Part shown: one piece after another, positions 1-7,454 of the stretch
Layout of the letters: every line of letters starts with the position of its first letter
Position numbering within the stretch: the stretch's first letter is position 1
DNA from: Woeseiaceae bacterium
GTDB taxonomy: Bacteria; Pseudomonadota; Gammaproteobacteria; Steroidobacterales; Woeseiaceae
Direction of reading: 5' to 3'
DNA length: 9,315 nucleotides
Assembly (NCBI GenBank): GCA_022615525.1
Contig: JAKEGN010000046.1
Location: 1 to 9,315, forward strand
Program-made: the position numbers and the translations under genes
Notes under the pieces: model-generated
The model's database searches: none
Told to the model about the DNA's origin: nothing
What the model saw: only the letters and a program-made list of their open reading frames with translations

Positions 1-751
1 ACTTTGCCTGCTGCCCTTCGAGAAGAAATTCTATGATTCGCGGCAGGTTGCAGCGGTGTTCGTGGGCCACCCGCTGGCCGAATCGATGCCGCTGAATCCG
101 GACCCGCGGGATGCCCGGCTGCAGCTCGGCATCGGGTCCGAACCGGTCGTCGCCATCCTTCCCGGCAGTCGCGTGAGCGAGGTGTCGCGCCTGGCGGAGC
201 CTTTCGCGGCAGCCGCGCGATTACTCACCGACCGGCATGCGGGGATTTCGTTCGTCGCGCCCATGGCAAGCCGCGAACTGTGGGGCCTGTTCGAGAAATC
301 ACTGCAAGCTGCCGGCATTCGCGATCGCGTAGTCGTCACCGACGGCAATGCGCCCCTGGCAATCGCGGCAGCCGATGTGGTGTTGCTGGCATCGGGTACC
401 GCGACCCTGCAGGCGGCCCTGCTCGGGAAACCGATGGTGGTTGCTTACAAGGTGGCGCCCCTGACCTATTGCATTGCCAGGACCTTCCGCCTGTTCAAGA
501 CGCAGTGGTTTTCCTTGCCCAACCTGCTCACACCGGAACCGCTGGTCACAGAGTTGATGCAGGGCAACGCCACCCCGGAGAAACTCGCGACGGCGGTCTC
601 CGCGCTGCTGCAAGACGGCGACAAACGAGAAAAAATTGCGGATGCTTTCGGCCTGTTGCGCAAGGAACTGTCGAGGGATGCCGACCGTCTCGCGGCCCTG
701 GCGGTCCTGGAGCTGGCGAAGCAGTCGGCAGCTGCGGGAGTAGTGCATTGA
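1..751 (+). CDS. lpxB: Lipid-A-disaccharide synthase (LpxB), 5' end outside window
   Basis: LpxB is a peripheral inner-membrane GT-B glycosyltransferase (family GT19). It joins UDP-2,3-diacylglucosamine to lipid X to make the lipid A disaccharide. The reading frame is open from base 2, so the gene enters from the left; 249 residues are visible, and about 130-140 N-terminal residues are missing compared with the roughly 380-residue family length. Recognisable segments in order are LCLLPFEKKFY at the left edge, VGHPLAE (about 62-82), ILPGSRVSEV (about 154-183), DVVLLASGTATLQAALLGKP (about 374-433), then VAYKVAPLTY and SLPNLL. The LPGSR and SGTATL motifs belong to the C-terminal nucleotide-sugar half. 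The residue after TATL is Gln (codon CAG at 410-412), where the family usually has Glu. A GTG at 56 is internal and not a start. The stop TGA (749-751) overlaps the rnhB start, implying coupled translation. Confidence 0.96.
   Translation, partial: LCLLPFEKKFYDSRQVAAVFVGHPLAESMPLNPDPRDARLQLGIGSEPVVAILPGSRVSEVSRLAEPFAAAARLLTDRHAGISFVAPMASRELWGLFEKSLQAAGIRDRVVVTDGNAPLAIAAADVVLLASGTATLQAALLGKPMVVAYKVAPLTYCIARTFRLFKTQWFSLPNLLTPEPLVTELMQGNATPEKLATAVSALLQDGDKREKIADAFGLLRKELSRDADRLAALAVLELAKQSAAAGVVH
736..740 (+). promoter_or_regulatory. Shine-Dalgarno sequence for rnhB
   Basis: GGGAG lies seven bases before the TTG at 748, within the last lpxB codons. It is the clearest ribosome binding site near this junction and the main reason for choosing TTG at 748 as the rnhB start. 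The next in-frame GTG (781) falls inside the catalytic DEAGRG region and would remove needed N-terminal sequence. Confidence 0.7.
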
Positions 752-1362
752 CGTCGCCGGGTGCAGCACTGATAGCGGGCGTGGACGAGGCAGGTCGTGG
801 ACCACTTGCAGGCCCGGTGGTGGCGGCCGCCGTGATCCTGCGTCATGACCGGCCGATCCAAGGCCTCGCCGATTCCAAGCTGTTGTCGGCGCGAAAGCGC
901 GAGACCCTGTTCGACATCATTCGCCGCGATGCTTTGGCATCCGCCATCGCCTGGGCGGATACTGAAGAGATCGACCGGCTCAATATCCTGCAGGCCACGC
1001 TGCTCGCGATGCGCCGCGCCGTCCTCGGTTTAGCATGCCGACCGGCGATTATCGAGGTCGATGGCAACAGGCTGCCGGATTTCCGTGTCGGGATTTATGC
1101 GCCGCAGTCGCGGGCGATCGTCGACGGGGACCGCGACGTTGCCGCGATCAGTGCAGCGTCGATCCTCGCAAAGGTCAGCCGGGATCGCATGATGCTGGCC
1201 ATGGACAGGCTCCACCCCGAATACGGATTTGCCCGCCACAAGGGATACGGTTCGGCGGAACACCGCGCCTGCATCGACCTTTACGGGCCGTGCCCTTTTC
1301 ACCGGCGCAGTTTCAGTCCGTTGCGCAGGCAACAGGTCCCTGTATCACAGCCCAGCCCCTGA
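748..1362 (+). CDS. rnhB: Ribonuclease HII
   Basis: RNase HII cuts the RNA strand of RNA-DNA hybrids and incises next to single ribonucleotides left in DNA, starting ribonucleotide excision repair. The 204-residue product is close to the E. coli length (198). Motifs seen: VDEAGRGPLAGPVVAAA (residues 12-28) with catalytic Asp13 and Glu14; LADSKLLS; EVDGN with Asp105; AAISAASILAKVSRDR with Asp146; and the C-terminal YGFARHKGYG and FHRRSFSP segments that shape the substrate-binding region. All four acidic residues of the family active site are therefore present. The reading frame stays open far upstream, inside lpxB, but that part is lpxB read out of frame. The start chosen is TTG at 748, overlapping the lpxB stop as TTGA and preceded by GGGAG. 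The gene is probably transcribed and translationally coupled with lpxB. Confidence 0.96.
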   Translation: MTSPGAALIAGVDEAGRGPLAGPVVAAAVILRHDRPIQGLADSKLLSARKRETLFDIIRRDALASAIAWADTEEIDRLNILQATLLAMRRAVLGLACRPAIIEVDGNRLPDFRVGIYAPQSRAIVDGDRDVAAISAASILAKVSRDRMMLAMDRLHPEYGFARHKGYGSAEHRACIDLYGPCPFHRRSFSPLRRQQVPVSQPSP

Positions 1363-1385
1363 ATTCCTGATGTCGGAGTGCCGGA

Positions 1386-1415
1386 TGCTCTACCGACCCC
1401 GCGTTGGTTTAGAAT
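1386..1415 (+). promoter_or_regulatory. Possible sigma-70-type promoter for dnaE
   Basis: TAGAAT at 1410-1415 matches five of six bases of the -10 consensus and sits in the 138-bp gap between rnhB and dnaE. No good -35 box is visible: TGCTCT at 1386-1391, 18 bp upstream, is poor, and there is no TGn extension. Transcription would start near 1421. The position suits a separate dnaE promoter, but the support is one box only. Confidence 0.25.
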
Positions 1416-1420
1416 TCGCT

Positions 1421-1448
1421 GCGGGCGGCCCGGCTGAGCGGTGCCCGC
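1421..1448 (+). other. GC-rich hairpin in the rnhB-dnaE gap
   Basis: GCGGGCG (1421-1427) can pair with TGCCCGC (1442-1448), giving seven pairs with one G-U and a 14-base loop. No T-run follows, so it does not look like an intrinsic terminator. If transcription begins just after the -10-like box at 1410-1415, this would be a stem-loop at the very 5' end of the dnaE mRNA. The rest of the gap (1363-1500) shows nothing else I can name. Confidence 0.3.
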
Positions 1449-1500
1449 CAAGCTCCCGTGACCAATGCCAGACCGAGGCCCCGCCTGATCGCGCAAATCG

Positions 1501-4500
1501 ATGACCAGATCCTTTGCCCACCTGCATTTGCACACTGAATATTCGATCGTCGACAGCACGGTACGCATTCCGCAATTGATCGAGCACTGCCGCGACCTCG
1601 GCATGCCGGCCGTTGCCGTGACCGACCAGGGCAACGTGTTCGCGATGATCAAATTTTATCGGCAGGCGCTGGACGCCGGCATCAAGCCGATTATCGGCGT
1701 CGACCTGCAATTGAGAAATCCGGACGAGGCGGAGCGGCCCTACGGCATCGTACTGCTGTGCCAGGATCGCGAGGGCTTTCGCAACATGTCGCGGATCATC
1801 ACGAGAAGTTTCACGGAAGGCCAGTATCGCGGCGCGCCGATGGTCGACGCGGAGTGGTTGACTTACGAGAGCTGCAGGGGGCTCATCGCCATCTCCTGCG
1901 CACTGAACGGTGACGTGAGCCGGAGCCTGCATGGCGGGCACGCCGATGACGCGGCCGTGCGCGTCGCCGGCTGGCAGCAGAAGTTCCGCGATCGCTACTA
2001 CCTGGAAATTTGCAGGACCGGCCGGGCCGGCGAAGAACAGCAGGTGCAGAAACTGGTGGAGTTCGCCGCCGCGCAAGGACTGCCGCTGGTGGCGACCAAT
2101 GACGTGCGCTTCCTTGAAGGAAATGACTTCGAGGCACACGAAGCGCGTGTCTGCATCCAGCAGGGCCGGACCCTGAACGATGCGGATCGGCCGCGCAACT
2201 ACACGGATCAGCAATACCTGAAGTCGCCGGGTGAAATGCAGAAGCTGTTCCAGGACATCCCGGAGGCACTGGACAATGCCCGGGAGATCGTATTGCGCTG
2301 CAACCTGGAGCTGGACCTCGGGCAGTCATTCCTGCCGGCTTTCCCGGTTCCGGGCGGGCAATCGACGGAGGAATTCCTGGTTGCGGAATCAAGCGCCGGG
2401 CTCGAGGCTTGTTTACGGCGCAAAGACGCGCAAGGCGATTTCGCCGGCGGCAACAGGGAGATTTTCGCAGCACCGTATCAGCAAAGACTGCAAAACGAAC
2501 TGACTGTCATTTGTGATATGGGATTTGCCGGGTACTTCCTGATCGTTGCGGATTTCATACGCTGGGCAAAGGAGCAGCAGATACCGGTCGGGCCGGGCAG
2601 GGGCTCTGGTGCGGGCTCGCTGGTTGCGTATGTGCTCGGGATCACCGACCTCGATCCGTTGCAACATGATCTTCTGTTTGAGCGATTCCTGAATCCCGAG
2701 CGCGTTTCGATGCCGGATTTTGATATCGATTTCTGCATGGAAGGCCGCGATCGGGTCATCGATTACGTCGCAGCGCGCTACGGGCGGGACCGCGTATCCC
2801 AGATCATCACGTACGGCACCATGGCGGCGCGTGCGGTCATCCGCGACGTTGGCCGGGTTCTCGGGCAGCCTTACGGATTCGTCGATCGAATTGCCAAGCA
2901 AATCCCGTTCGAGATCGGCATGACCCTGGACAAGGCACTGGAACAGGATGCAGAGCTGGCGGGGATGTACCGTGACGATGAGGACGTCAGGTCGATCATC
3001 GATCTTGCCAAATCACTGGAAGGACTGGTGCGCAATGCCGGCAAACATGCCGGCGGCGTAGTCATAGCGCCGACCGCGCTGACCGATTTCACGCCGCTGT
3101 ATTGCGAGGAAAACGGCGCTCACACCGTCACCCAGCTCGACAAGGACGATGTCGAAACGGCGGGGCTCGTGAAGTTCGACTTCCTTGGCCTGAAGACATT
3201 GACGATCATCGACTGGGCGGTGCGTATCGTGAATGCAACGGAAAAGTCGGCGGATCTGGATATCAATTCGATACCAATGCAGGATGCGCCGACCTTTGCA
3301 CTGCTGCGGTCCTGCCGCACGACCGCGGTCTTCCAGCTCGAATCGAGGGGAATGCGGGATCTGATCAAACGGCTGCAGCCAGACCACTTCGATGACCTGG
3401 TCGCCCTGGTGGCACTGTTTCGCCCGGGACCGCTGCAATCCGGCATGGTCGATGATTTCATCAGCAGAAAGCACGAACTGAACAAGGTCGATATCGATTA
3501 TCTGCACCCGGACCTGGCGTCGGTACTTAAGCCGACCTATGGCGTCATCCTGTACCAGGAGCAGGTCATGCAGATCGCCCAGGTACTTGCGGGATATACG
3601 CTTGGAGGTGCCGACCTCCTGCGCCGTGCCATGGGCAAGAAGAAGCCTGAAGAGATGGCGAAGCAGCGCCAGGTTTTTGTCAGCGGCGCATGCGAGAGGG
3701 GTGTTGCCCAGCATACCGCAACCCGCATCTTCGACCTGATGGAGAAGTTTGCCGGCTATGGCTTCAACAAGTCGCATTCGGCGGCGTATGCGTTGCTCTC
3801 GTACCAGACCGCATACCTGAAGGCACATTACCCCGCAGCATTCACGGCCGCTGTCATGAGCGCCGATCTCGACAACACGGATCGCCTCGTCATGATCAAG
3901 GACGATTGCCGGCAGATCGGTCTGCAATTGCTGCCGCCGTCGATAAACGAATCAGCCTACCAGTTCAGCGTGGCCGATCGGGAATCGATACTCTACGGCC
4001 TCGGTGCGATCAAGGGCGTTGGCAGAAGCGCGGTCGACGCGGTGGTCAGTGAGCGCGCAGCACGCGGAAAATTTCGCAGCCTGGCGGAATTTTGCCGGCG
4101 CATCGATCTGGAGAAAGTGAATCGACGCGCAATCGAGGCGATAATCAAATCCGGTGCGATGGATGAGTTCGGCTCCACGCGACGCAGCCTGGTGAATCGG
4201 CTTCCTGCGGCACTCAAGGGCGCGGACCAGGAGGCGCGTGCCCGGGCAGCAGGCCAGAACGACATGTTCGGGGTTCCCGCGGCTGTCCAAACCGATACTG
4301 CAGAGGAGACCGTCGAGCTCGCCGAATGGTCGCACCGGGAATTGCTGCTGAACGAGAAGGAAGCGCTCGGCCTGTACCTGACCGGACATCCCTTTGACTC
4401 CGTTCGGGGCGATGCACAGCACTTCGTCGATGGCACGCTGGCAGACATCAGCTCCGAGCCGCAGCCAATGAGCAATGGGGAACGAAATTACGCACAGGCT

Positions 4501-5016
4501 CGACGGGACGTGGTTGTTGCGGGTTTGATCATGGATATTCGCAAACGCGGCAATCGCTTCACGGTGGTGCTGGACGACAATACGGGCCGGCTGGAAGTCA
4601 GCCTTTTCAGCGAGGCGTTTCAGCAGTTTCGCCACCTTCTGGAGAAGGACGAGATCGTGGTTGTCAGCGGCAGTCTGAGGTACGACGATTTCAACGGCGC
4701 CTGGCAGGTCAACGCCAGAAACATCCTGCACATCGATCGCGTCATCGAGACCCGCGCGAAGAGCATGATTCTCAACCTGTCGCCGAACGGTTCCGGGAGG
4801 GCACTGCTCGTCCAGCTTCACGACGTGCTGCTGCCGTTTCGCAAGGGGCACTGTGACGTCGCCGTGCAGTACACGGGAAGCAGCGCTGCTGCAAGATTGA
4901 GCCTGGGCCCGGAATGGAGCGTGCGCCCGAGCAGGGAATTGCGCGACAAACTTGGCGAATTGCTGGGCCAGAACTGTATTCGATTTGTCTACACACCCGG
5001 TCGGGAATTAATGTAG
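1501..5016 (+). CDS. dnaE: DNA polymerase III alpha subunit (DnaE)
   Basis: This is the catalytic subunit of the replicative polymerase, 1171 residues against 1160 in E. coli. Domains in order: PHP (about 1-270); palm, thumb and fingers with VGPGRGSGAGS (363-373), PDFDIDFC (405-412, catalytic Asp406 and Asp408) and KFDFLGLKTLT with Asp560 as the third catalytic carboxylate; AGKHAGGVV (513-521) and FNKSHSAAYAL (about 755-765); helix-hairpin-helix near GLGAIKGVG (833-841); the clamp-binding motif QNDMF (919-923); an OB fold (about 1004-1075); and the C-terminal tau-binding region. The catalytic residues sit at a constant offset of +5 from E. coli. In the PHP domain HLHLH survives, but the usual TDHGN is TDQGN (41-45) and several other metal ligands are replaced, so PHP exonuclease activity is unlikely and proofreading probably rests on DnaQ. 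An in-frame TGA at 1486 limits the start to ATG at 1501, which has no clear Shine-Dalgarno sequence. Confidence 0.98.
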   Translation: MTRSFAHLHLHTEYSIVDSTVRIPQLIEHCRDLGMPAVAVTDQGNVFAMIKFYRQALDAGIKPIIGVDLQLRNPDEAERPYGIVLLCQDREGFRNMSRIITRSFTEGQYRGAPMVDAEWLTYESCRGLIAISCALNGDVSRSLHGGHADDAAVRVAGWQQKFRDRYYLEICRTGRAGEEQQVQKLVEFAAAQGLPLVATNDVRFLEGNDFEAHEARVCIQQGRTLNDADRPRNYTDQQYLKSPGEMQKLFQDIPEALDNAREIVLRCNLELDLGQSFLPAFPVPGGQSTEEFLVAESSAGLEACLRRKDAQGDFAGGNREIFAAPYQQRLQNELTVICDMGFAGYFLIVADFIRWAKEQQIPVGPGRGSGAGSLVAYVLGITDLDPLQHDLLFERFLNPERVSMPDFDIDFCMEGRDRVIDYVAARYGRDRVSQIITYGTMAARAVIRDVGRVLGQPYGFVDRIAKQIPFEIGMTLDKALEQDAELAGMYRDDEDVRSIIDLAKSLEGLVRNAGKHAGGVVIAPTALTDFTPLYCEENGAHTVTQLDKDDVETAGLVKFDFLGLKTLTIIDWAVRIVNATEKSADLDINSIPMQDAPTFALLRSCRTTAVFQLESRGMRDLIKRLQPDHFDDLVALVALFRPGPLQSGMVDDFISRKHELNKVDIDYLHPDLASVLKPTYGVILYQEQVMQIAQVLAGYTLGGADLLRRAMGKKKPEEMAKQRQVFVSGACERGVAQHTATRIFDLMEKFAGYGFNKSHSAAYALLSYQTAYLKAHYPAAFTAAVMSADLDNTDRLVMIKDDCRQIGLQLLPPSINESAYQFSVADRESILYGLGAIKGVGRSAVDAVVSERAARGKFRSLAEFCRRIDLEKVNRRAIEAIIKSGAMDEFGSTRRSLVNRLPAALKGADQEARARAAGQNDMFGVPAAVQTDTAEETVELAEWSHRELLLNEKEALGLYLTGHPFDSVRGDAQHFVDGTLADISSEPQPMSNGERNYAQARRDVVVAGLIMDIRKRGNRFTVVLDDNTGRLEVSLFSEAFQQFRHLLEKDEIVVVSGSLRYDDFNGAWQVNARNILHIDRVIETRAKSMILNLSPNGSGRALLVQLHDVLLPFRKGHCDVAVQYTGSSAAARLSLGPEWSVRPSRELRDKLGELLGQNCIRFVYTPGRELM

Positions 5017-5083
5017 AGTCGCCGTGTGTACGCAGGCGGCCATGATGTATTGCCAATTGTTCTTCGCCGGGACGATGTGAAAC

Positions 5084-6043
5084 ATGGATCTAAAATTTCT
5101 CGATTTCGAACAACCTATCGCTGAAGTCGAAGCGAAGATCGAGGAATTGCGATTCGTCGGAGACGATCCGGAAATCAACATCGGGGAACAGGTTGCGCGG
5201 CTCAAGGCCGAGAGCAAAGCGCTTACCAAGAGCATATTCTCCAAACTCAGCTCGTGGCAGGTTGCCCAGATTGCGCGTCACCCGATGCGTCCGTATACCT
5301 CAGATTACCTGCAAATAATCTCTCCGGACTTCCAGGAATTGCACGGTGACCGCATGTACGCCGACGATCCGGCGATCATCGGCGGCATGGGACGCGTCGA
5401 CGGCCGCGTGATCATGTTCATCGGCCATCAGAAGGGGAGGGACACGAAGGAGCGCGTGCGACGAAACTACGGCATGCCGAAGCCGGAAGGTTATCGCAAG
5501 GCGCAGCGGTTGATGCGACTTGCGGAACGGTTTTCACTGCCAATCGTGACCTTCATCGATACTCCCGGCGCGTATCCCGGCGTTGGCGCAGAGGAGCGCG
5601 GCCAAAGCGAAGCGATCGCGTATAGCCTGTACCTCATGTCCGGGTTGCGTACTCCGATCATCAATGTCGTCATTGGCGAGGGTGGATCCGGCGGGGCGCT
5701 GGCCATCGGCGTCGGCGATCGATTGCTGATGTTGCAGTACAGTGTGTATTCCGTGATCTCCCCTGAGGGCTGTGCATCGATCCTGTGGAAGAGTGCGGAA
5801 AAGGCCGCGGAGGCCGCCGAAGCGATGCGCATCACCGCTCAGAGCCTGAATGAGTTCGGTCTGGTGGATGCCGTCCTGCCGGAACCGCTCGGAGCGGCGC
5901 ACCGCGATCCGGAAGCGGCCGCCGAAGTCATTCGAAATGCCATCATCAAGTACCTTGCCGATGTTGACAGGCTGGACATCGATCAGCTGCTCGAGCAACG
6001 CCGGCGCCGGATTGCCGCATTCGGGCAATTCAAAGAAGGCTGA
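5084..6043 (+). CDS. accA: Acetyl-CoA carboxylase carboxyltransferase subunit alpha
   Basis: AccA pairs with AccD in an alpha2-beta2 carboxyltransferase that moves the carboxyl group from carboxybiotin on AccB to acetyl-CoA, making malonyl-CoA for fatty acid synthesis in the cytoplasm. The 319-residue length equals that of E. coli AccA. The N-terminus reads MDLKFLDFEQPIAEVEAKI, as expected for the family, followed by ARHPMRPYT, GHQKGRDTKE, FIDTPGAYPGVGAEERGQSE, GEGGSGGALAIG (198-209, the glycine-rich loop expected to form an oxyanion site) and YSVISPEGCASILWK. The C-terminal EPLGAAHRDPEA segment is also typical. As in all AccA proteins, there is no zinc ribbon; that lies in AccD. A TGA in frame at 5078-5080, two codons before the ATG, fixes the start. 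The ribosome binding site is weak (GGGA at 5069-5072, 11 bases away). The 67-bp gap after dnaE contains no convincing promoter. Confidence 0.98.
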   Translation: MDLKFLDFEQPIAEVEAKIEELRFVGDDPEINIGEQVARLKAESKALTKSIFSKLSSWQVAQIARHPMRPYTSDYLQIISPDFQELHGDRMYADDPAIIGGMGRVDGRVIMFIGHQKGRDTKERVRRNYGMPKPEGYRKAQRLMRLAERFSLPIVTFIDTPGAYPGVGAEERGQSEAIAYSLYLMSGLRTPIINVVIGEGGSGGALAIGVGDRLLMLQYSVYSVISPEGCASILWKSAEKAAEAAEAMRITAQSLNEFGLVDAVLPEPLGAAHRDPEAAAEVIRNAIIKYLADVDRLDIDQLLEQRRRRIAAFGQFKEG

Positions 6044-6067
6044 AGCAATCATCGAATGGGCGGCGAC

Positions 6068-6086
6068 AGCGGAGCAGCTCCGTTTT
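6068..6086 (+). terminator. Weak terminator-like hairpin after accA
   Basis: CGGAG (6070-6074) pairs with CTCCG (6078-6082) around a three-base CAG loop; G69-T83 (wobble) and A68-T84 can extend it. TTTT (6083-6086) follows at once. The stem is short and the T-run is broken by G at 6087, so any termination would be partial. It lies 25 bases after the accA stop and 27 bases before tilS, so it could reduce read-through into tilS. The rest of the 70-bp gap shows nothing else clear. Confidence 0.35.
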
Positions 6087-6113
6087 GTGGCGCAGGATTG
6101 AAACGGTTGTCCA

Positions 6114-7448
6114 ATGAATTTCGATGCCCGATACCTGCATGATCGCCTGCTTGAATTCGAAGCCATTGCCGATAAACCGCGCCGTTACCTCGTTGCGTTC
6201 AGCGGCGGTATCGACTCGACGGTCCTGTTGCATGCATTGGCAACCGGCAAGTCCATGCCTGGGACCCCGCTGCTCGCGGTGCACGTCGATCATGGGCTGC
6301 ATCCGGATTCGGGCGACTGGGACGCACGGTGTCGCCGGGTCGCAGGCGATCTCGGCGTCGAATACACATCACGCAAGATCGAAGTCAGCCACAAGTCTCC
6401 GGGAGGTCCTGAAGCAGCGGAGCGTGAAGCGCGCTACGCAATACTCGGCAGCCTGATGCTGGAGCACGACTGGCTTATCAGCGCCCATCATGAACACGAC
6501 CAGGCAGAAACCCTGTTGCTCAACCTGCTTCGCGGCAGCGGCCTGACCGGTATTTCGGGAATCTCGCCGATCCGGGAGTTCGCCCGCGGCCACCTGGTGC
6601 GACCGATGCTCGGTGTGCCCGCATCGGCAATTCGCGCCTATGCCGATCAGCATCGGCTCGGATGGATTGACGATCCGTCCAATGCCGATACCGCATTCGA
6701 TCGAAACTACCTGCGGCGGGAGGTAATGCCGCTGCTTGCCGCCCGATGGCCAGCGGCGGCAACGCGCCTGCGCCAGAGCGCGGATCTGGCCGCCGAGGCG
6801 AGTGATTTGCTGGCAGAACTGGCCGATCTCGACCTTAAGTCTTCTCCATCCCCCGATCGCCTGGACATCGGTACGTTTGTCGGCCATTCCGCCGCGCGCC
6901 AGCGCAATGCGCTGCGCCGTGCCGTCCATCGACTAGGCTTGCCGGCACCACCCGCAACCCGGCTGTACCAGGCCGTGCACGAACTCATCCCGGCGCGACC
7001 GGACGCCCAGCCCCTGGTAACCTGGCCCGGCGGCGAATTTCGACGCTACCGCGATCACCTGCACATACTTGCACCCATGCCGGAACTCGGGCCTTGTCCC
7101 GGCGACCTGTTGCGGCCCGACCGGACGATCGAGCTGGGTGTTGGGCAGGGGACCCTGGTTCTGAAGTCGTCGGACGATGGCGGTATCGAGTGTTCCGTTG
7201 CCGAAGAAGGCCTGCAAATCCGTTACCGTGTCGGTGGCGAGGAGATCGGTCTTCGCGGCCAGGCACATCGCCACAAGCTCAAGAAACTGTTGCAGGAAGC
7301 CGGGATCGTGCCCTGGATGCGTGATCGCATCCCGCTCCTGTATGCCGGAGACCGGCTGGTGGCGGTCGCGGATCTATGGCTGGCCGCGGAATTCTCGGGC
7401 GGCGACGGCTATGCCGTGCATTGGCGCAATCGGCCGGCGCTCTACTGA
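6114..7448 (+). CDS. tilS: tRNA(Ile)-lysidine synthetase
   Basis: TilS uses ATP and lysine to change C34 of the CAU-anticodon tRNA-Ile to lysidine, so that it reads AUA as isoleucine; it is normally essential. The 444-residue protein (E. coli 432) has the N-type ATP pyrophosphatase loop SGGIDS (30-35), HVDHGLH (57-63), the EAxxRxxRY segment (100-108), AHHEHDQAETLLLNLLRGSG (124-143), RPMLG, and the WIDDPSNxDxxFDRNYLR block. The middle is the TilS substrate-binding domain. The C-terminal domain (about 369-430) includes KLKKLLQEAGIVPWMRD, as in E. coli. The family motif is usually HHxDDQ; here it reads HHEHDQ, with His128 replacing the first Asp. An in-frame TGA at 6099-6101 limits the start to ATG at 6114. 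No good Shine-Dalgarno sequence is present: AGGA (6094-6097) lies 16 bases away. The gene is probably co-transcribed with accA, as no promoter is visible in the gap. Confidence 0.97.
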   Translation: MNFDARYLHDRLLEFEAIADKPRRYLVAFSGGIDSTVLLHALATGKSMPGTPLLAVHVDHGLHPDSGDWDARCRRVAGDLGVEYTSRKIEVSHKSPGGPEAAEREARYAILGSLMLEHDWLISAHHEHDQAETLLLNLLRGSGLTGISGISPIREFARGHLVRPMLGVPASAIRAYADQHRLGWIDDPSNADTAFDRNYLRREVMPLLAARWPAAATRLRQSADLAAEASDLLAELADLDLKSSPSPDRLDIGTFVGHSAARQRNALRRAVHRLGLPAPPATRLYQAVHELIPARPDAQPLVTWPGGEFRRYRDHLHILAPMPELGPCPGDLLRPDRTIELGVGQGTLVLKSSDDGGIECSVAEEGLQIRYRVGGEEIGLRGQAHRHKLKKLLQEAGIVPWMRDRIPLLYAGDRLVAVADLWLAAEFSGGDGYAVHWRNRPALY

Positions 7449-7454
7449 TGCGCA

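Noticed and set aside
280..747. Extension of the rnhB frame far upstream inside lpxB.
   Set aside because: This part is lpxB read out of frame. RNase HII has no such N-terminal extension, and the TTG at 748 has a proper ribosome binding site.
3013..4851. Two open frames of about 300 codons on the minus strand inside dnaE (3013-3927 and 3952-4851).
   Set aside because: They lie fully within the conserved polymerase coding sequence and their products show no recognisable family; they are by-products of codon bias.
4985..5012. A possible accA promoter at the end of dnaE: TTGTCT (4985-4990), 16 bp, ATTAAT (5007-5012).
   Set aside because: The -10-like box lacks the two most conserved leading bases and the spacing is short.
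5050..5055. TTGCCA upstream of accA, a five-of-six match to the -35 consensus.
   Set aside because: No acceptable -10 box lies 16 to 18 bp downstream.
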